Program-made: the position numbers and the translations under genes
Shown here: positions 10,934-23,000 of the stretch, one piece after another
How positions within the stretch are numbered: the first letter of the stretch is position 1
How the letters are laid out: the number at the start of each line of letters is the position of its first letter
The notes under the pieces: model-generated
What the model was told of the DNA's origin: nothing
The model's input: the letters and a program-made list of their open reading frames with translations, nothing else
The model's database searches: none
NCBI GenBank assembly: GCA_027563935.2
Contig: CM050454.1
Coordinates: 26,595,501-26,659,500 of the forward strand
Direction: 5' to 3'
Origin: Costus lasius
Lineage: Eukaryota > Streptophyta > Magnoliopsida > Zingiberales > Costaceae
Length of the DNA: 64,000 nt

Positions 10934-11887
10934 TTTCCTTTCTATCGGGAGACAGTGATGTGTTGTTAGATACCCCTCACTGATCGTGATAACGTGAGTT
11001 ATCGTTACCGACAGGTATAGGAAACCCTTAGGGTCGCACAATTTGATGATATGGCTTACTTAAGTCAGATCGTGTGGACTGAATTGTTTAGGTTCAGTTT
11101 AAAGGGGTTTTAAACTCTGATTGTAAGTGAGATCTGGTCTGATCATGTTTGATTGATTAGGGCTTGAGATCGGTAAGCTTCGATCGAGAGATTTGATGCT
11201 AGATCGGTGAGATCAGGAGCATCTTGAGATCAACGGTGATCTTGAGTCTTGAGGTTCAATAAGATCGACCATTGCTTGGGCTGATTTGGTCTTGGACCAA
11301 AGTCATTTGAACCGGCTCATCTTGTGAGCGCTTGGTTCAAAGATTCGAATGGGGTGAAGGAGTTACGGTTCACTTCATGTGAACGCATAACCGTTGAGAG
11401 TAATGGGTTGCTATTTTTGGATAGCAACGCCTCCACGTTGATTACAACGTTCGCTCAATCGCCTCTCTTCACTTTGGATGATTTTTCTCTCTTCTCGTGT
11501 GACAAAGCTCTCGACGAGTGTAGAGGAAGTTCTTCTTCGCCAAGCCCAAAGGATCTCATCTCCTCCACGCGCAAAGGACCCTTGAAGCTTTGCTAGCACA
11601 AAGACGACAAGGAGAAGCCATTCCTCATCGTGTGTGCGTCGACTAGGGAGAAGATCCCTTTCGGTCTTTGATTCCAACACACCATCCAACGAATGGCGAT
11701 GGTATGATTCTTCTTGATATTTGCAATCGGTTTTTCATAGTTGATCATATATATCATGCAACCGATTCTTGATGCCCTAATTTCCGCCCATGCAATAGTG
11801 TTCTATGTGCATGTATTAGGGTTTTGCGCCCCCCTCTTGAAAGGGGTTTTATCCGCTTGCGCTCCCCCCTTGAAGGGGACTCCTGCA
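10934..11887 (+). repeat. A1 3' LTR, second part
   Basis: Continuation of the LTR interrupted at 1826. SL1 is at 10953-10982, with one C to T change in the loop, and SL2 at 10988-11003 with loop GTGA. Two C-rich/G-rich hairpins lie just before the end at 11887. No gene is visible. Confidence 0.85.
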
Positions 11888-12995
11888 ATAAGATGTGTCT
11901 GTGTTGTTCAGCTAAGGAACCCTTTGGGAGAACGAGTGATATAAGACGCAAAGTGCCATGTCTTGGTCAGACAGGGGCCACCTCTTGATGTCGTCACTCT
12001 TAGAACGCTTAGATTTTTGTGATTATGGGGTGATCGTAGAGCAAAGTGCCACGTCGTGACCTGGCGGGGGCCACCTCTTGAATCTACACACCGTCCATCT
12101 ATATGTTGCATGTGATTTGCAGGCTTCTCCCAGTGCTTAGGCCAAAGCCGGGTTAGACCATAATGGTCACTACTGAATATATGCTGAACAACTAGATTAA
12201 TTAAGTGGTTAGTATGTTTGGTTGGTTTAGAGTATAGCTCTAGAACCTTGGTTACTCTGTGGTGACACTGGTGTGATGTCTTAGCAGTGTACATCTGACT
12301 GTTTTATATGAGTTCAGTGCTTTAATTATTGTTATATGTTGACATGATATGCTGCTACATGTTTTTAAAATAACCTGTATATATTTTTGAGTGTGTGTTA
12401 TGGATGGTCGATTTAGACTATCCACTCACTGGGCTGTGTAGCTCACCCCTCATTATTTTCAGGTGTAGAGCAGGGGCGCAATTCCAGTTAGCATTTTATA
12501 TGAATATCGTGATATGCCAGTTGAATGAATAAGACTTTTGTGCTTAATTGTCTGGGGCCGGTTGTGGCCGAACTATATGAATTATGTGAACTATGTGAAC
12601 TTGTGTTGCCGGATTGTGGCAGTTAAATGAGTTTGATTTTTGTGTCACCGCGGGCTTTGGCCTGGTTTCGGTGTTTGGTATTATTATTATTGGTTTCATG
12701 AGTTTATAGAATCGATTTTATGGCTTTGTTTTGATTTTCAAGTCGATTTGTATTTGTGCAATCGGATTTGATATAATTGTGAACTTGCATATGTCTAGTG
12801 CAAGTATTGCGTGGTGGCAGGTACCTTTATGAATTGTGTTTCGTGGTGTTTTTATGAATGGATTTGTGAAATTTTCCAGATCGAATTTTCCTGAACTTGG
12901 TTTTACTTAGCATGTGAATCGATCTTGTATGATAACATCCGGTATCTTTCATGACTCATATTGCTTGTTTGGGGTTAAGATAACGGGATGTTACA
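11888..12995 (+). repeat. G1 5' LTR, 3' portion
   Basis: About 1.1 kb matching 45509-46559, ending GGGATGTTACA. It differs from the 3' copy by about four substitutions and by roughly 54 bp (around 12615-12670) that are missing from the 3' copy at about 46235. The first five bases (ATAAG) are the right-hand target site of A1. Confidence 0.85.
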
Positions 12996-12998
12996 GAA

Positions 12999-13010
12999 TG
13001 GTATCAGAGG
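12999..13010 (+). other. G1 primer-binding site and short leader
   Basis: TGGTATCAGAGG lies three bases after the 5' LTR and matches initiator-methionine tRNA except at its last base. The remaining leader up to 13206 is non-coding. It contains an ATG at 13169 that is out of frame with the downstream gag, consistent with a deletion of the Gag start. Confidence 0.8.
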
Positions 13011-13206
13011 AGTTGGCTAGCTAAAACTTAGTTCGGGGGAAAACATGTTTGTGTATTGCTAGACACCTGATAGGTTTATGTTTGTTTTCCTTACTATGGT
13101 ATGTGTGTGTCACAGGCGCTATGCCTCACTTGTGAGTGAATTCTAGAAACTAGGTCCTAGCTCTTTTTATGGGGGCTCAGAATCAAGTACTGCAGAGAAC
13201 TAGCAG

Positions 13207-15419
13207 TTGGTCTTGGAAAAGATTTTCCAAGTCATGCGTTGCTCGGATGAGGACAAGCTGTGTCTGACCACCTATATGATGCGTGGTGACGCAGATGAGT
13301 GGTGGAAGGGCGTAGTGAGGCTTGCTGAAGAAAAACATGAAAAAGTAGATTGGCCCTACTTCTTGTCTCAATTTAACGAGAAGTACTTCCCTGATAGTTT
13401 GGTTGAGGACCGAGAGGTGGAATTTATTCACCTGGAGCAGGGTGATATGACTGTGGACCAGTATGAGTTACAGTTCACTAAGTTGGGAAAGTATGCCCCT
13501 CACCTGATAAACACTGAAAAGAGGAGGGCTACTAAGTTTCTCAGAGGTCTCAGATGGGACATTAGGGAGCAGGTTGGTGCTCAGCACTTGGAGACGTATG
13601 TTGAGACTGTTGGGCGAGCACGCACTATTGAGAGGTATATATCAGAGAGGAGTTCTAATGTGGCCGTGACGGTGGTTCCTGCAGCTGAGGCGGCGGCTCC
13701 TCAGTATGATAATGGCGGCAAGGGTAAGAAGTACCCTAGGCATAAGGACTACAAGAAGAGCAGGTATAAGCCTTACTCTTACAAGGCACCGCAGCAGTCC
13801 AGGGATGCACTGCAGCAGTCCAGGGATGCCAGGGATGTAAAGAACAGCAACACTGAGAACTGGACTTGTCATTATTGTGGGCTCAAGGGACATCTGATGA
13901 AGGATTGTCATAAGAAGAATGGTGTATGCTTCAGGTGTAAGAAACCAGGGCACATGGTTAAGGACTGCAAAGAACCTGAGATGCAGCAGAGAGGCACAGA
14001 TAAGCCTACAGTCCAGACCCGAGTTTATGCTGTGGCTGAGAAGGATACACAGGCTTCCCGATCTGTCGTGGAAGGTACCTTATTTGTATTCGATCAGATA
14101 GCTCGCATTTTATTTGACCCTGGTGCAAATTTGTCTTTTGTATCTGTTAAATTTGCTGCATGTTTACCTCTGTTACCTAAGGTGCTGAATTATGTTGTGT
14201 CTGTAAGTACTCCCTTAGGAAAATCATTCTCTACAGACACTGTTTGTGCTGATTGTGTAGTGCATGTAGAGGGTTATGAGTTTCTGGTAGATCTAATCCT
14301 TTTGGATATGCAAGACTACGATGTCATCCTAGGTATGGATTGGTTATCCTCACATCATGCCACTGTGGATTGCTTTGAGAAAGTAATCACCTTGAATCTG
14401 CTTGATGGGAATCGGCTTTTTGTGAGAGGTCTAGTGTCAGATCAAGGACCGCATGTGATATCTTTCCTGCAGGCCAGGAAGTTACTTGCTAGTGGGTGCA
14501 AGGGTTATCTTGCACATGTTAAAGTGCAGGATGATTCTACTTCTGATCTGACTCAGATGGCGGTGGTGAAAGAGTTTCCTGATGTGTTCTCTGAGGAATT
14601 TTCAGGCTTGCCACCGATACGAGAGGTGGAGTTTGGCATTGAGTTGGCGCCAGGTACGGCACCTATCTCCAGAGCCCCTTACCGTATGGCTACTTCAGAG
14701 TTGGCCGAGCTTAAGAAACAACTGGAGGAATTGCTAGAGAAAGGGTATATCCGGCCTAGTGCTTCTCCCTGGGGAGCGCCAGTACTGTTTGTAAAGAAGA
14801 AAGATGGAACCCTGAGGATGTGTATAGACTACAGGCAACTGAACCAAGTGACTATCAAGAATAAGTATCCTCTTCCCAGAATTGATGATCTATTTGATCA
14901 ATTACAGGGAGCGACAGTGTTCTCTAAGATTGTTCTGAGATCAGGGTATTACCAGCTTAGGGTCAAGGATGAGGACATATTTAAGACTGCTTTCAGGACC
15001 AGGTATGGGCATTTTGAATTCCTAGTTATGCCTTTTGGACTAACGAATGCACCTGCTGTCTTCATGGATTTGATGAACAGGGTATTTCATGAATTACTTG
15101 ATTCATGTGTGGTAGTCTTTATAGATGATATCTTGGTATACTCTCGGACTACTTCGGATCATGTTAGTGACTTGCGCAGAGTGCTAGAGATTCTGAGGAA
15201 GAACCGATTATATGCCAAGGCTAGTAAGTGTGAGTTTTGGCTAGAAAAGATCAGCTTCCTTGGGCATGTGATTTCTGGTCAGGGGGTGTCTGTGGATCCA
15301 GTTAAAGTGCAAGCCATCCTTGATTGGGGAAGACCGACTAGTGCTACTGAGATCAGAAGTTTCCTGGGATTAGCAGGTTACTACCGGATATTTGTTGAGG
15401 GATTCTCCAAGCTGGCGGG
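13207..15419 (+). pseudogene. G1 gypsy gag-pol, 5' part (Gag, protease, RT)
   Basis: An open frame of 737 codons up to the A3 insertion. In order: the retrotransposon Gag domain (from MRGDADEWW to FLRGLRWDI), two CCHC zinc knuckles (about residues 221-234 and 241-254), protease [10 protein letters not shown] (D304) with GMDWLS, and RT with [18 protein letters not shown] and FIDDILVYS (638-641). No ATG lies at the head of the frame, so the Gag N-terminus is missing. RT motif A, normally with an Asp in [13 protein letters not shown], has Val (GTT, 14932-14934), which removes a catalytic metal ligand. The frame breaks at GCGGG (15415-15419), the A3 target duplication, and resumes at 33697. Confidence 0.9.
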
Positions 15420-16561
15420 TGTTGTGGTATGCCCTTAAGGCTAATGTTTGAGGCCTTGGGATTGTATAAGTATCATGTAATAAACTCTTATGTTTATAAA
15501 GGCATGGTTATTATTCAGATTGCTACCTTGTCTGCTGTAATAAGTGTACTTCTGATTAATGTCTCAAAGCTGTTCAGCTAGGCTGACATGCTGTTATGTC
15601 CTTAGTCGAGATATCTTGGTGAACTTGAGACAGCCCTGATATGATTGAGACTAATATGAGTTCTAATTTTATAGGATGCTTCGAGCATGGAATAAGATGT
15701 AGACTCATGGGTACATTGGATGTACTGGACAGACCCTACTAGGATATTCAATTGCTTGTCACAATATGAATGATCCTTGTTTGCACTAAGTGGCACATGT
15801 CCTTTGACTTGAGATCACTTGTGTTTCTAAATGATGATTGTCATTGTTTTGAGGTAGTTCAATATCATTTGAAACATAATGATTATAAACTATCTTGGAT
15901 AATGATCATGAGTCAGGTTAGAACACTAGTGATAGATAAAGGATTGCCGTCTCCTTGTTCAAGGAGTGTGATGTTCTAAAGGGCCCCCCTGTATGAGATG
16001 GTTGAGATAGTGTATGGCCATACCCAGATGACTATGTTCATCTGATCTGATCATGCTCATCATATTGGAGCTACAAGCTTGACATGCTTGTCCAATAAGA
16101 ACATCCAGTGGCAAAGGAATCATGTAAGCCTTGTGAAATGGATTCACACTTGTGCTGTGTTTTGGGTGTAGTCTTGGAAGACTCTTTCCTCTATATCGGG
16201 AGACAGTGATGTGTTGCTAGATACCCCTCACTGGTCGTGATAACGTAAGTTGTCGTTACCGACATTTAAAGGAAACCCTTAGGGTCACACAAGTTGATGA
16301 TATGGCTTACTTAAGTCAGATCGTGTGGACTGAATTGTTTGGGTTCAGTTTAAAGGGATATAATCTCTGATTGTAAGTGAGATCTGGTCTGATCATGTTT
16401 GATTGATTAGGGCTTGAGATCGGTAAGCTTCGATCGAGAGAAGTGATGCTAGATCGGTGAGATCAGAAGCATCAGGAGATCAACGGTTAGATCTTGAACC
16501 ATTTGGTTCAGAGAGATCTAGACCATGGCTTGGGCTGGTTTCATGTGGTCTTTGGACCAGA
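15420..16561 (+). repeat. A3 5' LTR, first part
   Basis: 1142 bp up to the A4 insertion, ending in CCAGA (16557-16561), the A4 target duplication. P2 is at 16012-16023, SL1 at 16204-16233 and SL2 at 16239-16254 with loop GTAA and one U-G wobble pair. The rest of the LTR is at 25702-26285. Confidence 0.93.
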
Positions 16562-16634
16562 TGTTGGGGTATGCCCTTAAGGCTAATGTTTGAGGCCTTG
16601 GGATTGTATAAGTATCATGTAATAAACTCTTATG

Positions 16635-16642
16635 TTTATAAA
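16635..16642 (+). promoter_or_regulatory. Probable TATA box of copia LTR (A4)
   Basis: TTTATAAAGGCATGG lies 73 bp into the LTR. Family C has TTTATATAGGCATGG 80 bp into its LTR (52808-52815), although most flanking sequence has diverged. Conservation of box, position and following GGCATGG suggests a core promoter. Transcription would then start about 100 bp into the LTR and the downstream hairpins would be transcribed. No start site is demonstrated. Confidence 0.5.
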
Positions 16643-17343
16643 GGCATGGTTATTATTCAGGTTGCTACCTTGTCTGCTGTAATAAGTGTACTTCTGAATA
16701 ATGTCTCAAAGCTGTTCAGCTAGGCTGACATGCATATGTCCTTAGTCGAGATATCTTGGTGAACATGAGACAGCCTTGATATGATTGAGACTAATATGTG
16801 TTCTAATCTTATAGGATGCTTCGAGCATGGAATAAGATGTAGACTCATGGGTACATTGGATGTACTGGACAGACCCTACTAGGATATTCAATTGCTTGTC
16901 ACAATGTGAATGATCCTTGTAAGCACCAAGTGGCACATGTCCTCTGACTTGAGATCACTTGTGTTTCTAAATGATGATTGTCATTGTCTTGAGGTAGTTC
17001 AATATCATTTGAAACATAATGATTATAGACTATCTTGGATGGTGAGCTTGAATCAGGTTAGGGCACTAGTGATAGACATAGGATTGCCGTCTCCTTGTTT
17101 AAGGAGTGTGATGTTCTAAAGGGCCCCCCTATATGAGATGATTGAGATAGTGTATGGCCATACCCAGATGACTATGTTCATCTGATCTAATCATGCTCAT
17201 CGTATTGGAGTTACAAGCTTGACCCGCTTGTCCAATAAGAACATCCAGTGGCAAAGGACACATGTATGCCTAGTGAAGTTGATTCACACTTGTGCTGTGG
17301 TTTGGGTGAAATCTTGGAAGACTCTTTCCTTTATATCGGGAGA

Positions 17344-17394
17344 CAGTGATGTGTTGCTAGATACCCCTCACTGATCGTGATAACGAAAGTTATC
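17344..17394 (+). other. LTR stem-loop pair SL1 + SL2 (A4 5' copy)
   Basis: SL1 (17344-17373) is CAGTGA, an 18-nt loop TGTGTTGCTAGATACCCC, then TCACTG. SL2 (17379-17394) is GATAAC-GAAA-GTTATC, a perfect six-pair stem with a GNRA tetraloop. Equivalent pairs occur in every family A LTR. Stems are kept by compensatory or wobble changes, and the tetraloop is GAAA, GAGA, GTGA or GTAA. Likely a structured RNA; its function is unknown. Confidence 0.6.
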
Positions 17395-18275
17395 GTTACC
17401 GACATTTAAAGGAAACCCTCAGGGTCGCACAATTTGATGATATGGCTTACTTAAGTCAGATCGTGTGGACTGAATTGTTTGGGTTCAGTTTAAAGGGATA
17501 GAGGCTCTGATTGTAAGTGAGATCTGGTCTGATCATGTTTGATTGATTGGGACTTGAGATCGGTAAGCTTCGATCGAGAGTATTGATGCTAGATCGGTGA
17601 GATCAAGAGTATCACGAGATCAACGGTTAGATATTGAACCATTGGTTCAATGAGATCTAGACCATGGCTTGGGCTGGTTTAATTTGGTTCTTGAACCAAA
17701 TTGAAATGGATTGAAGTGGCTTGAACCGGTTCACAAGGGTGAACGCTTGGTTCAAGGGGTTAGGCGTTTTGGTTCGGTAATGGGCGCATAGCTTCATCTC
17801 TTCCATTTATGGAAAGTATTGAAGGCGACTTCACCTTAACGCCAAAGCGTTTTGAACGCTCGACTTCACTCCTCTCTTCTCATCGTTCATCCTTGGAGGT
17901 GAGTGCATTCGGACGAGAAGAGGAGGAAGGTTGCTCTCGCCAAGCTTGATCTCCAAAACTCCTTCACGCGACAAGGGATACTTTGGAGCCTTGCTAGCAC
18001 AAGGGACGTTCAAGGTGTAGGCCTTCTTCTTCTTGTGTGCGATTCCTTTGGAGAAGTTCTCTTTGAACTTTGCTTCCAAGCCGACATCCGATCTATGGCA
18101 TTGGTATGATCACATTCTTGATCTAATGAAATATTATAGTTGATCATATGAGCACATAAGCGATTGAATTCTTGAAACCCTAGCAAAATGCATGCGCCCC
18201 CTTGTTTAGGGTTTTCGGCCCCCCTCTTGAAAGGGGTTTTATCCGCTTGCGCTCCCCCTTGAAGGGGACCCTTCA

Positions 18276-20068
18276 ATTGGTATCAGAGCTAGGATCTTAT
18301 ATGATTCATATGATTGCTATGTATGTTTTGTGATCCATATATGTTTGATGCTTAGATCTATGTTTTCTCTTCATGCGATTATACTAGTGGATAGTATGTT
18401 CAAGTTGCGCATGTATGAGAGTTATGTTGTGTTGGCGCTAGTTGAATGGCGCATGTATGATGATTGCGCTTCTTTCATGTTGTTGTAGTTGTTTTTCTTA
18501 AAAACCCTAAATGACATGTGCGCCTTGCATATTAGATCTAAGCCGCACCTACAATAAACCCTTAGATGGGTTGATGGGGTTGAAGTCACCTCTAGATTAG
18601 ATCCAATAGTCTGATCAGACCATCTGACAGCCTAGATGGATCGACTAGATGGCACCTGTGCGCAAGCATGAGGTGGCCATAGGTCGATCGCACCTTAGGC
18701 GTGTAGCGAGGTCTGGTTGAGACAACCAGTGAACACACATGAGCTAGGCCCGGGGTCACACCCGCTTGCCAGAACTCATGAGGGTTGTTCAGCCCTTGGC
18801 GCATGCATGGTTGACCATTAGGTCAACACGGGTCAGTTAGGACTCGGTGCATGCAAGGGCAGAGGATCTGATTAGATGGATGAGTGGATCCCTATCAATG
18901 TACCATTGTAAGGTTGTAGGGGCACATAAGGAAATTAAAATTGATGCCATGGGGTTTTCAAAAATTTAATTTCATGATTGGATCACATGTTGATTGATGC
19001 CATGATGTTTGTTTATTTAATCTTATGTGGGTTGCCCTAATGTGTGCTGTGCTGGGGCCTGCGTGCCTGGAATTAAACTTGTAAATTAATTTGTGATCTG
19101 CGAATCACATTTGTACTTAATTTATAATGTATAATTGACCTGCGAGTCAAACTTGTCTAGATAGATCAAATTGTATTTGATTAGACAAGAGCACAAAGGC
19201 ACACATCCAAGAGGGGCTTTCAGCTGGTGGCGCACCTGAGGTGCTCTTGGCGCTAGGGCCCTGGGTTGGACCAGATGAGATGCAAAAGTCCCAAGAAGAG
19301 CAAGTGAAGACTTAAGTTTCTTAAGGTCTTACTTAGGCTTTGGGCTTTTACCACATAAGATGCATGCTTTCTTTTTATTGCTTATATAATTAGAACTGCA
19401 TGAGTTTATCTTCTGCTATCACCATAGGACTTGCATGATAGTGAGGAAGATAAAAGACCGTTAAAATCCAAACGCTAACATATCAAGCTCGTAAGCCTTC
19501 TGACGCGAAACCTCACTGTTCTGATTATCGTTGGAGCCGTGTTGTACCCACTCAGTGGGCACGTCCATCTATCTTCAGACGGTGCTGGATTTCACCTGCG
19601 TGTTACAGAGAAGGGATTTATCGCTTCTCGTTGCTCAGCATAGCACGTGGTGGTCCAGGGAGTAGGTCGGGTCAGCTTGACCATGTAGACTACATATGTG
19701 GCGCATATGGTAGCACATGGAGGCAGCCATCTGAGGGATCAGAGACTGTGTTGTACCAACTCAGTTGGCACAGTCTGCTGGATTGCCCAGGTGAAGGGGA
19801 ATCGCACGGGTTGGCGATTGGCTGGGACAGCCTACCAGAAATTAGTGCTTGTCATCTCTGTGCATCTTATCTCGCCTGAGCGGGACGCGGAGACCAAGTA
19901 TGAAATCTGGATCCCATCTCACTAAAAGAGTGTTACTCTTTCGGACTGTTTTACTGGATTTTACAGTCAGTTAAAATAGTGAGAAAAGGAATCATTCTTA
20001 AGTCCTGATTGATTCTTAACATTGATACTGACCTTGCTGTTCTTGCATTGTTGTAGATTCCTGCAGCA
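18276..20068 (+). other. A4 5' untranslated leader
   Basis: 1.79 kb of non-coding leader. It lacks the 57-bp T-arm-like segment found in A2, A5 and A6. It ends with a pyrimidine-rich run and TTGTAG (AG at 20055-20056). With the donor-like GT at 18104 this would give an intron of about 1953 bp. Confidence 0.7.
18278..18289 (+). other. A4 primer-binding site
   Basis: TGGTATCAGAGC, two bases after the 5' LTR, is complementary to initiator-methionine tRNA. Confidence 0.9.
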
Positions 20069-23000
20069 ATGAACACCATGAGCTTCAATGTGCGATCCCT
20101 ACTGGAAAGGGAGAAGTTTGCTGGGCTGAACTTCTCTGACTGGTTCGGACACCTTAAGATCGTTCTTAAGGCAGAGAGGAAACTGTATGTCCTCGAGACG
20201 GCTGTGCCGCCTCAACCCGCTGCGAACGCCGCAAGGGCGGTTCGCGATGCCTATGAAAAGCATGTCAATGATAGCATTGATGTCGCTTGCCTGATGCTAG
20301 CGTCTATGACGCCACCGCTGCAGCGTCAGCATGAGGATATGTCGGCTATAGAGATTATAGCGAACCTCAAGATGTTGTATGCTGCACAGGCGAGGACAGA
20401 ACGCTATAATCTGACGAAGCTGTTCTTTCAGAGCAAACTGGCTGAAGGGAGCCCAGTGGGAGCTCACGTGCTCAAGATGATTGGGCACAAGGAGGCTCTG
20501 GAGAAACTGGGGCATACCATCAACCAGGAGCTTGCTGTAGACATAATTCTACAGTCTCTTCCGCCTTCTTTCGATGCGTTCATCATTAACTTTAATATGA
20601 ACAAAATCGATTATACGCCGGCAGAGCTGCTGAATATGCTCTTGACTACTGAGGAAACTCTGAAGGGCAAGCCTTCAACCTCTGTCTTAATGGTTCCTTC
20701 TAGGAACAAGAAGAAGGGGAAGAAGGGCAAGGCCCCTGTCAAGAATTACAGCAAGGCTCTGAAACAGAAGGTAAAGCGGTCGAAGGACAACAGGTGTTTC
20801 CACTGTGGCCAGCTGGGTCACTGGAAAAAGGACTGTAAAGCGCTCCAAGGAGATAAGAGGGGAAGCATCGCTTCTGGCTCAGGTATATATGTGACTGAGG
20901 TCATGTTATCTTCTTCTACCATATCATGGGTGTTGGACACTGCATGTGGAGTTCACATTTGTTCAAATGTACAGGAACTCAAGAGAAGAAGGCAGGTGGG
21001 ACAGCATGAGGTAGACCTACGCGTTGGAAACGGGGCACGGGTTGCTGCTGTTGCTGTAGGAGACTATTTCATTTCTTTACCATCTGGCATTGTATTGGAA
21101 TTAAACAATTGTTATTTTGTACCCAGTATTACCAAGAATATTATCTCTATTCCTGCTCTTGTCAGGAAAGGATTTGCCTTTGAATGCAATATTTCAAAGT
21201 GTGTTTTATCTTGTGATAATATTGTGTATGCAACTGGTTCAATTAACAATGGGTTGTTCATGTTGGACATGGAAAATTCTATACAAAACATTGATAATAA
21301 GAAAGCCAAGTATGCTGATGATAGCACCTTGCTATGGCATAGTCGTTTAGGCCATATTAACGAGAAGCGCATTAAGCGGTTGCATGATCATGGACTGCTG
21401 GGATCTTTCTCCTATGAGGAGATTGATACATGCAAAGCTTGTTTGATGGGTAAAATGACGAAGTCACCTTTTTCTAATAAAGGTCAAAGGGCTTCAGGTT
21501 TACTTGACCTTATACACAGTGATGTGTGTGGGCCATTTAGTAAACATGCCAGAGATGGCTATCAGTACTTCATTACCTTTACTGATGATTTCAGTAGGTA
21601 TGGGTATGTCTATTTGATGAGACATAAGAGTGAATCTTTTGACAAGTTCAAAGAGTTCAAAAATGAAGTACAGAATCAGCTAGGCCGAAATATCAAGGCA
21701 CTTCGCTCAGATCGAGGTGGAGAATACTTGAGTCATGCGTTTACTGACTATCTAAAGGAGTGTGGGATTATCTCACAGCTCACTCCGCCAGGAACACCGC
21801 AATGGAATGGTGTGTCCGAGAGGAGAAATAGAACGTTACTTGATATGGTTCGTTCTATGATGAGTCAGCCTACTCTTCCATACTCCTTTTGGGGTTTTGC
21901 ACTGGAAACAGCTGCAAAGGTACTAAACCGAGTGCCATCCAAGGCGGTTTCAAAGACGCCATATGAGTTATGGTATGGGAAACAGCCGAGCTTGACATTT
22001 ATCAGGATCTGGGGTTGCGAGGCTTATGTCAAAAAGCTCGCCTCTGGGAAACTGGAGAGCAGATCTGAGAAATGTATCTTTGTCGGTTACCCTAAGGAAA
22101 CTAAGGGTTATTATTTCTACGATCCCAAAGAGAACAAAGTTTTTGTTGCTCGGACGGCCATATTTCTTGAGAAGGAATTTCTTCTGCAAGAGGCCAGTGG
22201 GAGAGAAATAAAGCTGGATGAGATTCCAGAGGAAGGACAAAGTAGTCAAGCACAGTTGGATGTGCCTGAGCCGGTAGATCAGGTTATTGAACAACCTGAG
22301 GCTCAAATAACACGGGAACCGCGAAGATCGGGAAGGATCCGTCGTCAGCCTGAGCGCTATGACGGAGTCTACATCATTGATAATGATGAACCCCTCACTT
22401 ATGCGGATGCGGTCAGTGGACCGGAGTCAGCTAGATGGCTTGATGCTATGCGAGCCGAGATGGACTCCATGTCAGATAACCAGGTCTGGGATTTGGTTGA
22501 TCCGCCTCCGGGAGTAATCCCAATAGGCTGTAAATGGATCTTCAAGAAGAAGATTGACATGGATGGTAACGTAGTTACCTATAAAGGCAGGCTAGTTGCG
22601 AAAGGTTTCAAACAAATCTACGGGTTAGATTATGATGAAACTTTCTCTCCTGTAGCCATGTTTAAGTCTATTCGGATTCTTTTCGCGATAGCAGCATATT
22701 ATGATTATGAGATCTGGCAGATGGATGTGAAAACAACTTTCCTTAATGGAAATCTGGATGAGGATGTGTATATGACACAACCGGAAGGTTTCACTGATCC
22801 ATCAGATCGTCATAAAATATGCAAGTTAAAGAAGTCCATTTATGGACTGAAACAAGCATCTAGAAGCTGGAACATTCGTTTTGATGAATCAATCTCTGAG
22901 TTTGGTTTCATCAAGAACGAAGATGACCCGTGTGTTTATAAGAGGTTTAGTGGGAGCGTAATTACATTCCTAATCCTCTACGTCGATGATATCTTAATCA

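Larger units (their letters stand above)
1..11887 (+). mobile_element. A1: copia family A element, 3' part only, split by A2
   Basis: This is the 3' end of a Ty1/copia retrotransposon: the RT-RNase H coding end, polypurine tract and 3' LTR. The LTR is interrupted by element A2 (1827-10928), flanked by GACTC at 1822-1826 and 10929-10933. The LTR resumes at 10934 and ends with CTGCA at 11887. The next bases (ATAAG) continue a gypsy LTR whose uninterrupted counterpart is at 45509, so A1 is inserted in G1. Its left LTR and left target duplication lie outside the window. Confidence 0.85.
16562..18275 (+). repeat. A4 5' LTR
   Basis: 1714 bp from TGTTGGGG to CCCTTCA. It carries the same ordered set of elements as the other family A LTRs: a TATA-like box, P1, P2, SL1, SL2, a donor-like ATTG/GTATGA at about 18100-18109, and two terminal C-rich/G-rich hairpins. 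Confidence 0.95.

Noticed and set aside
17357..17365. TAGATACCC in the SL1 loop resembles the 790 region of small-subunit rRNA
   Set aside because: Only about nine bases match, flanks are unrelated and the setting is an LTR, so chance is the better explanation.
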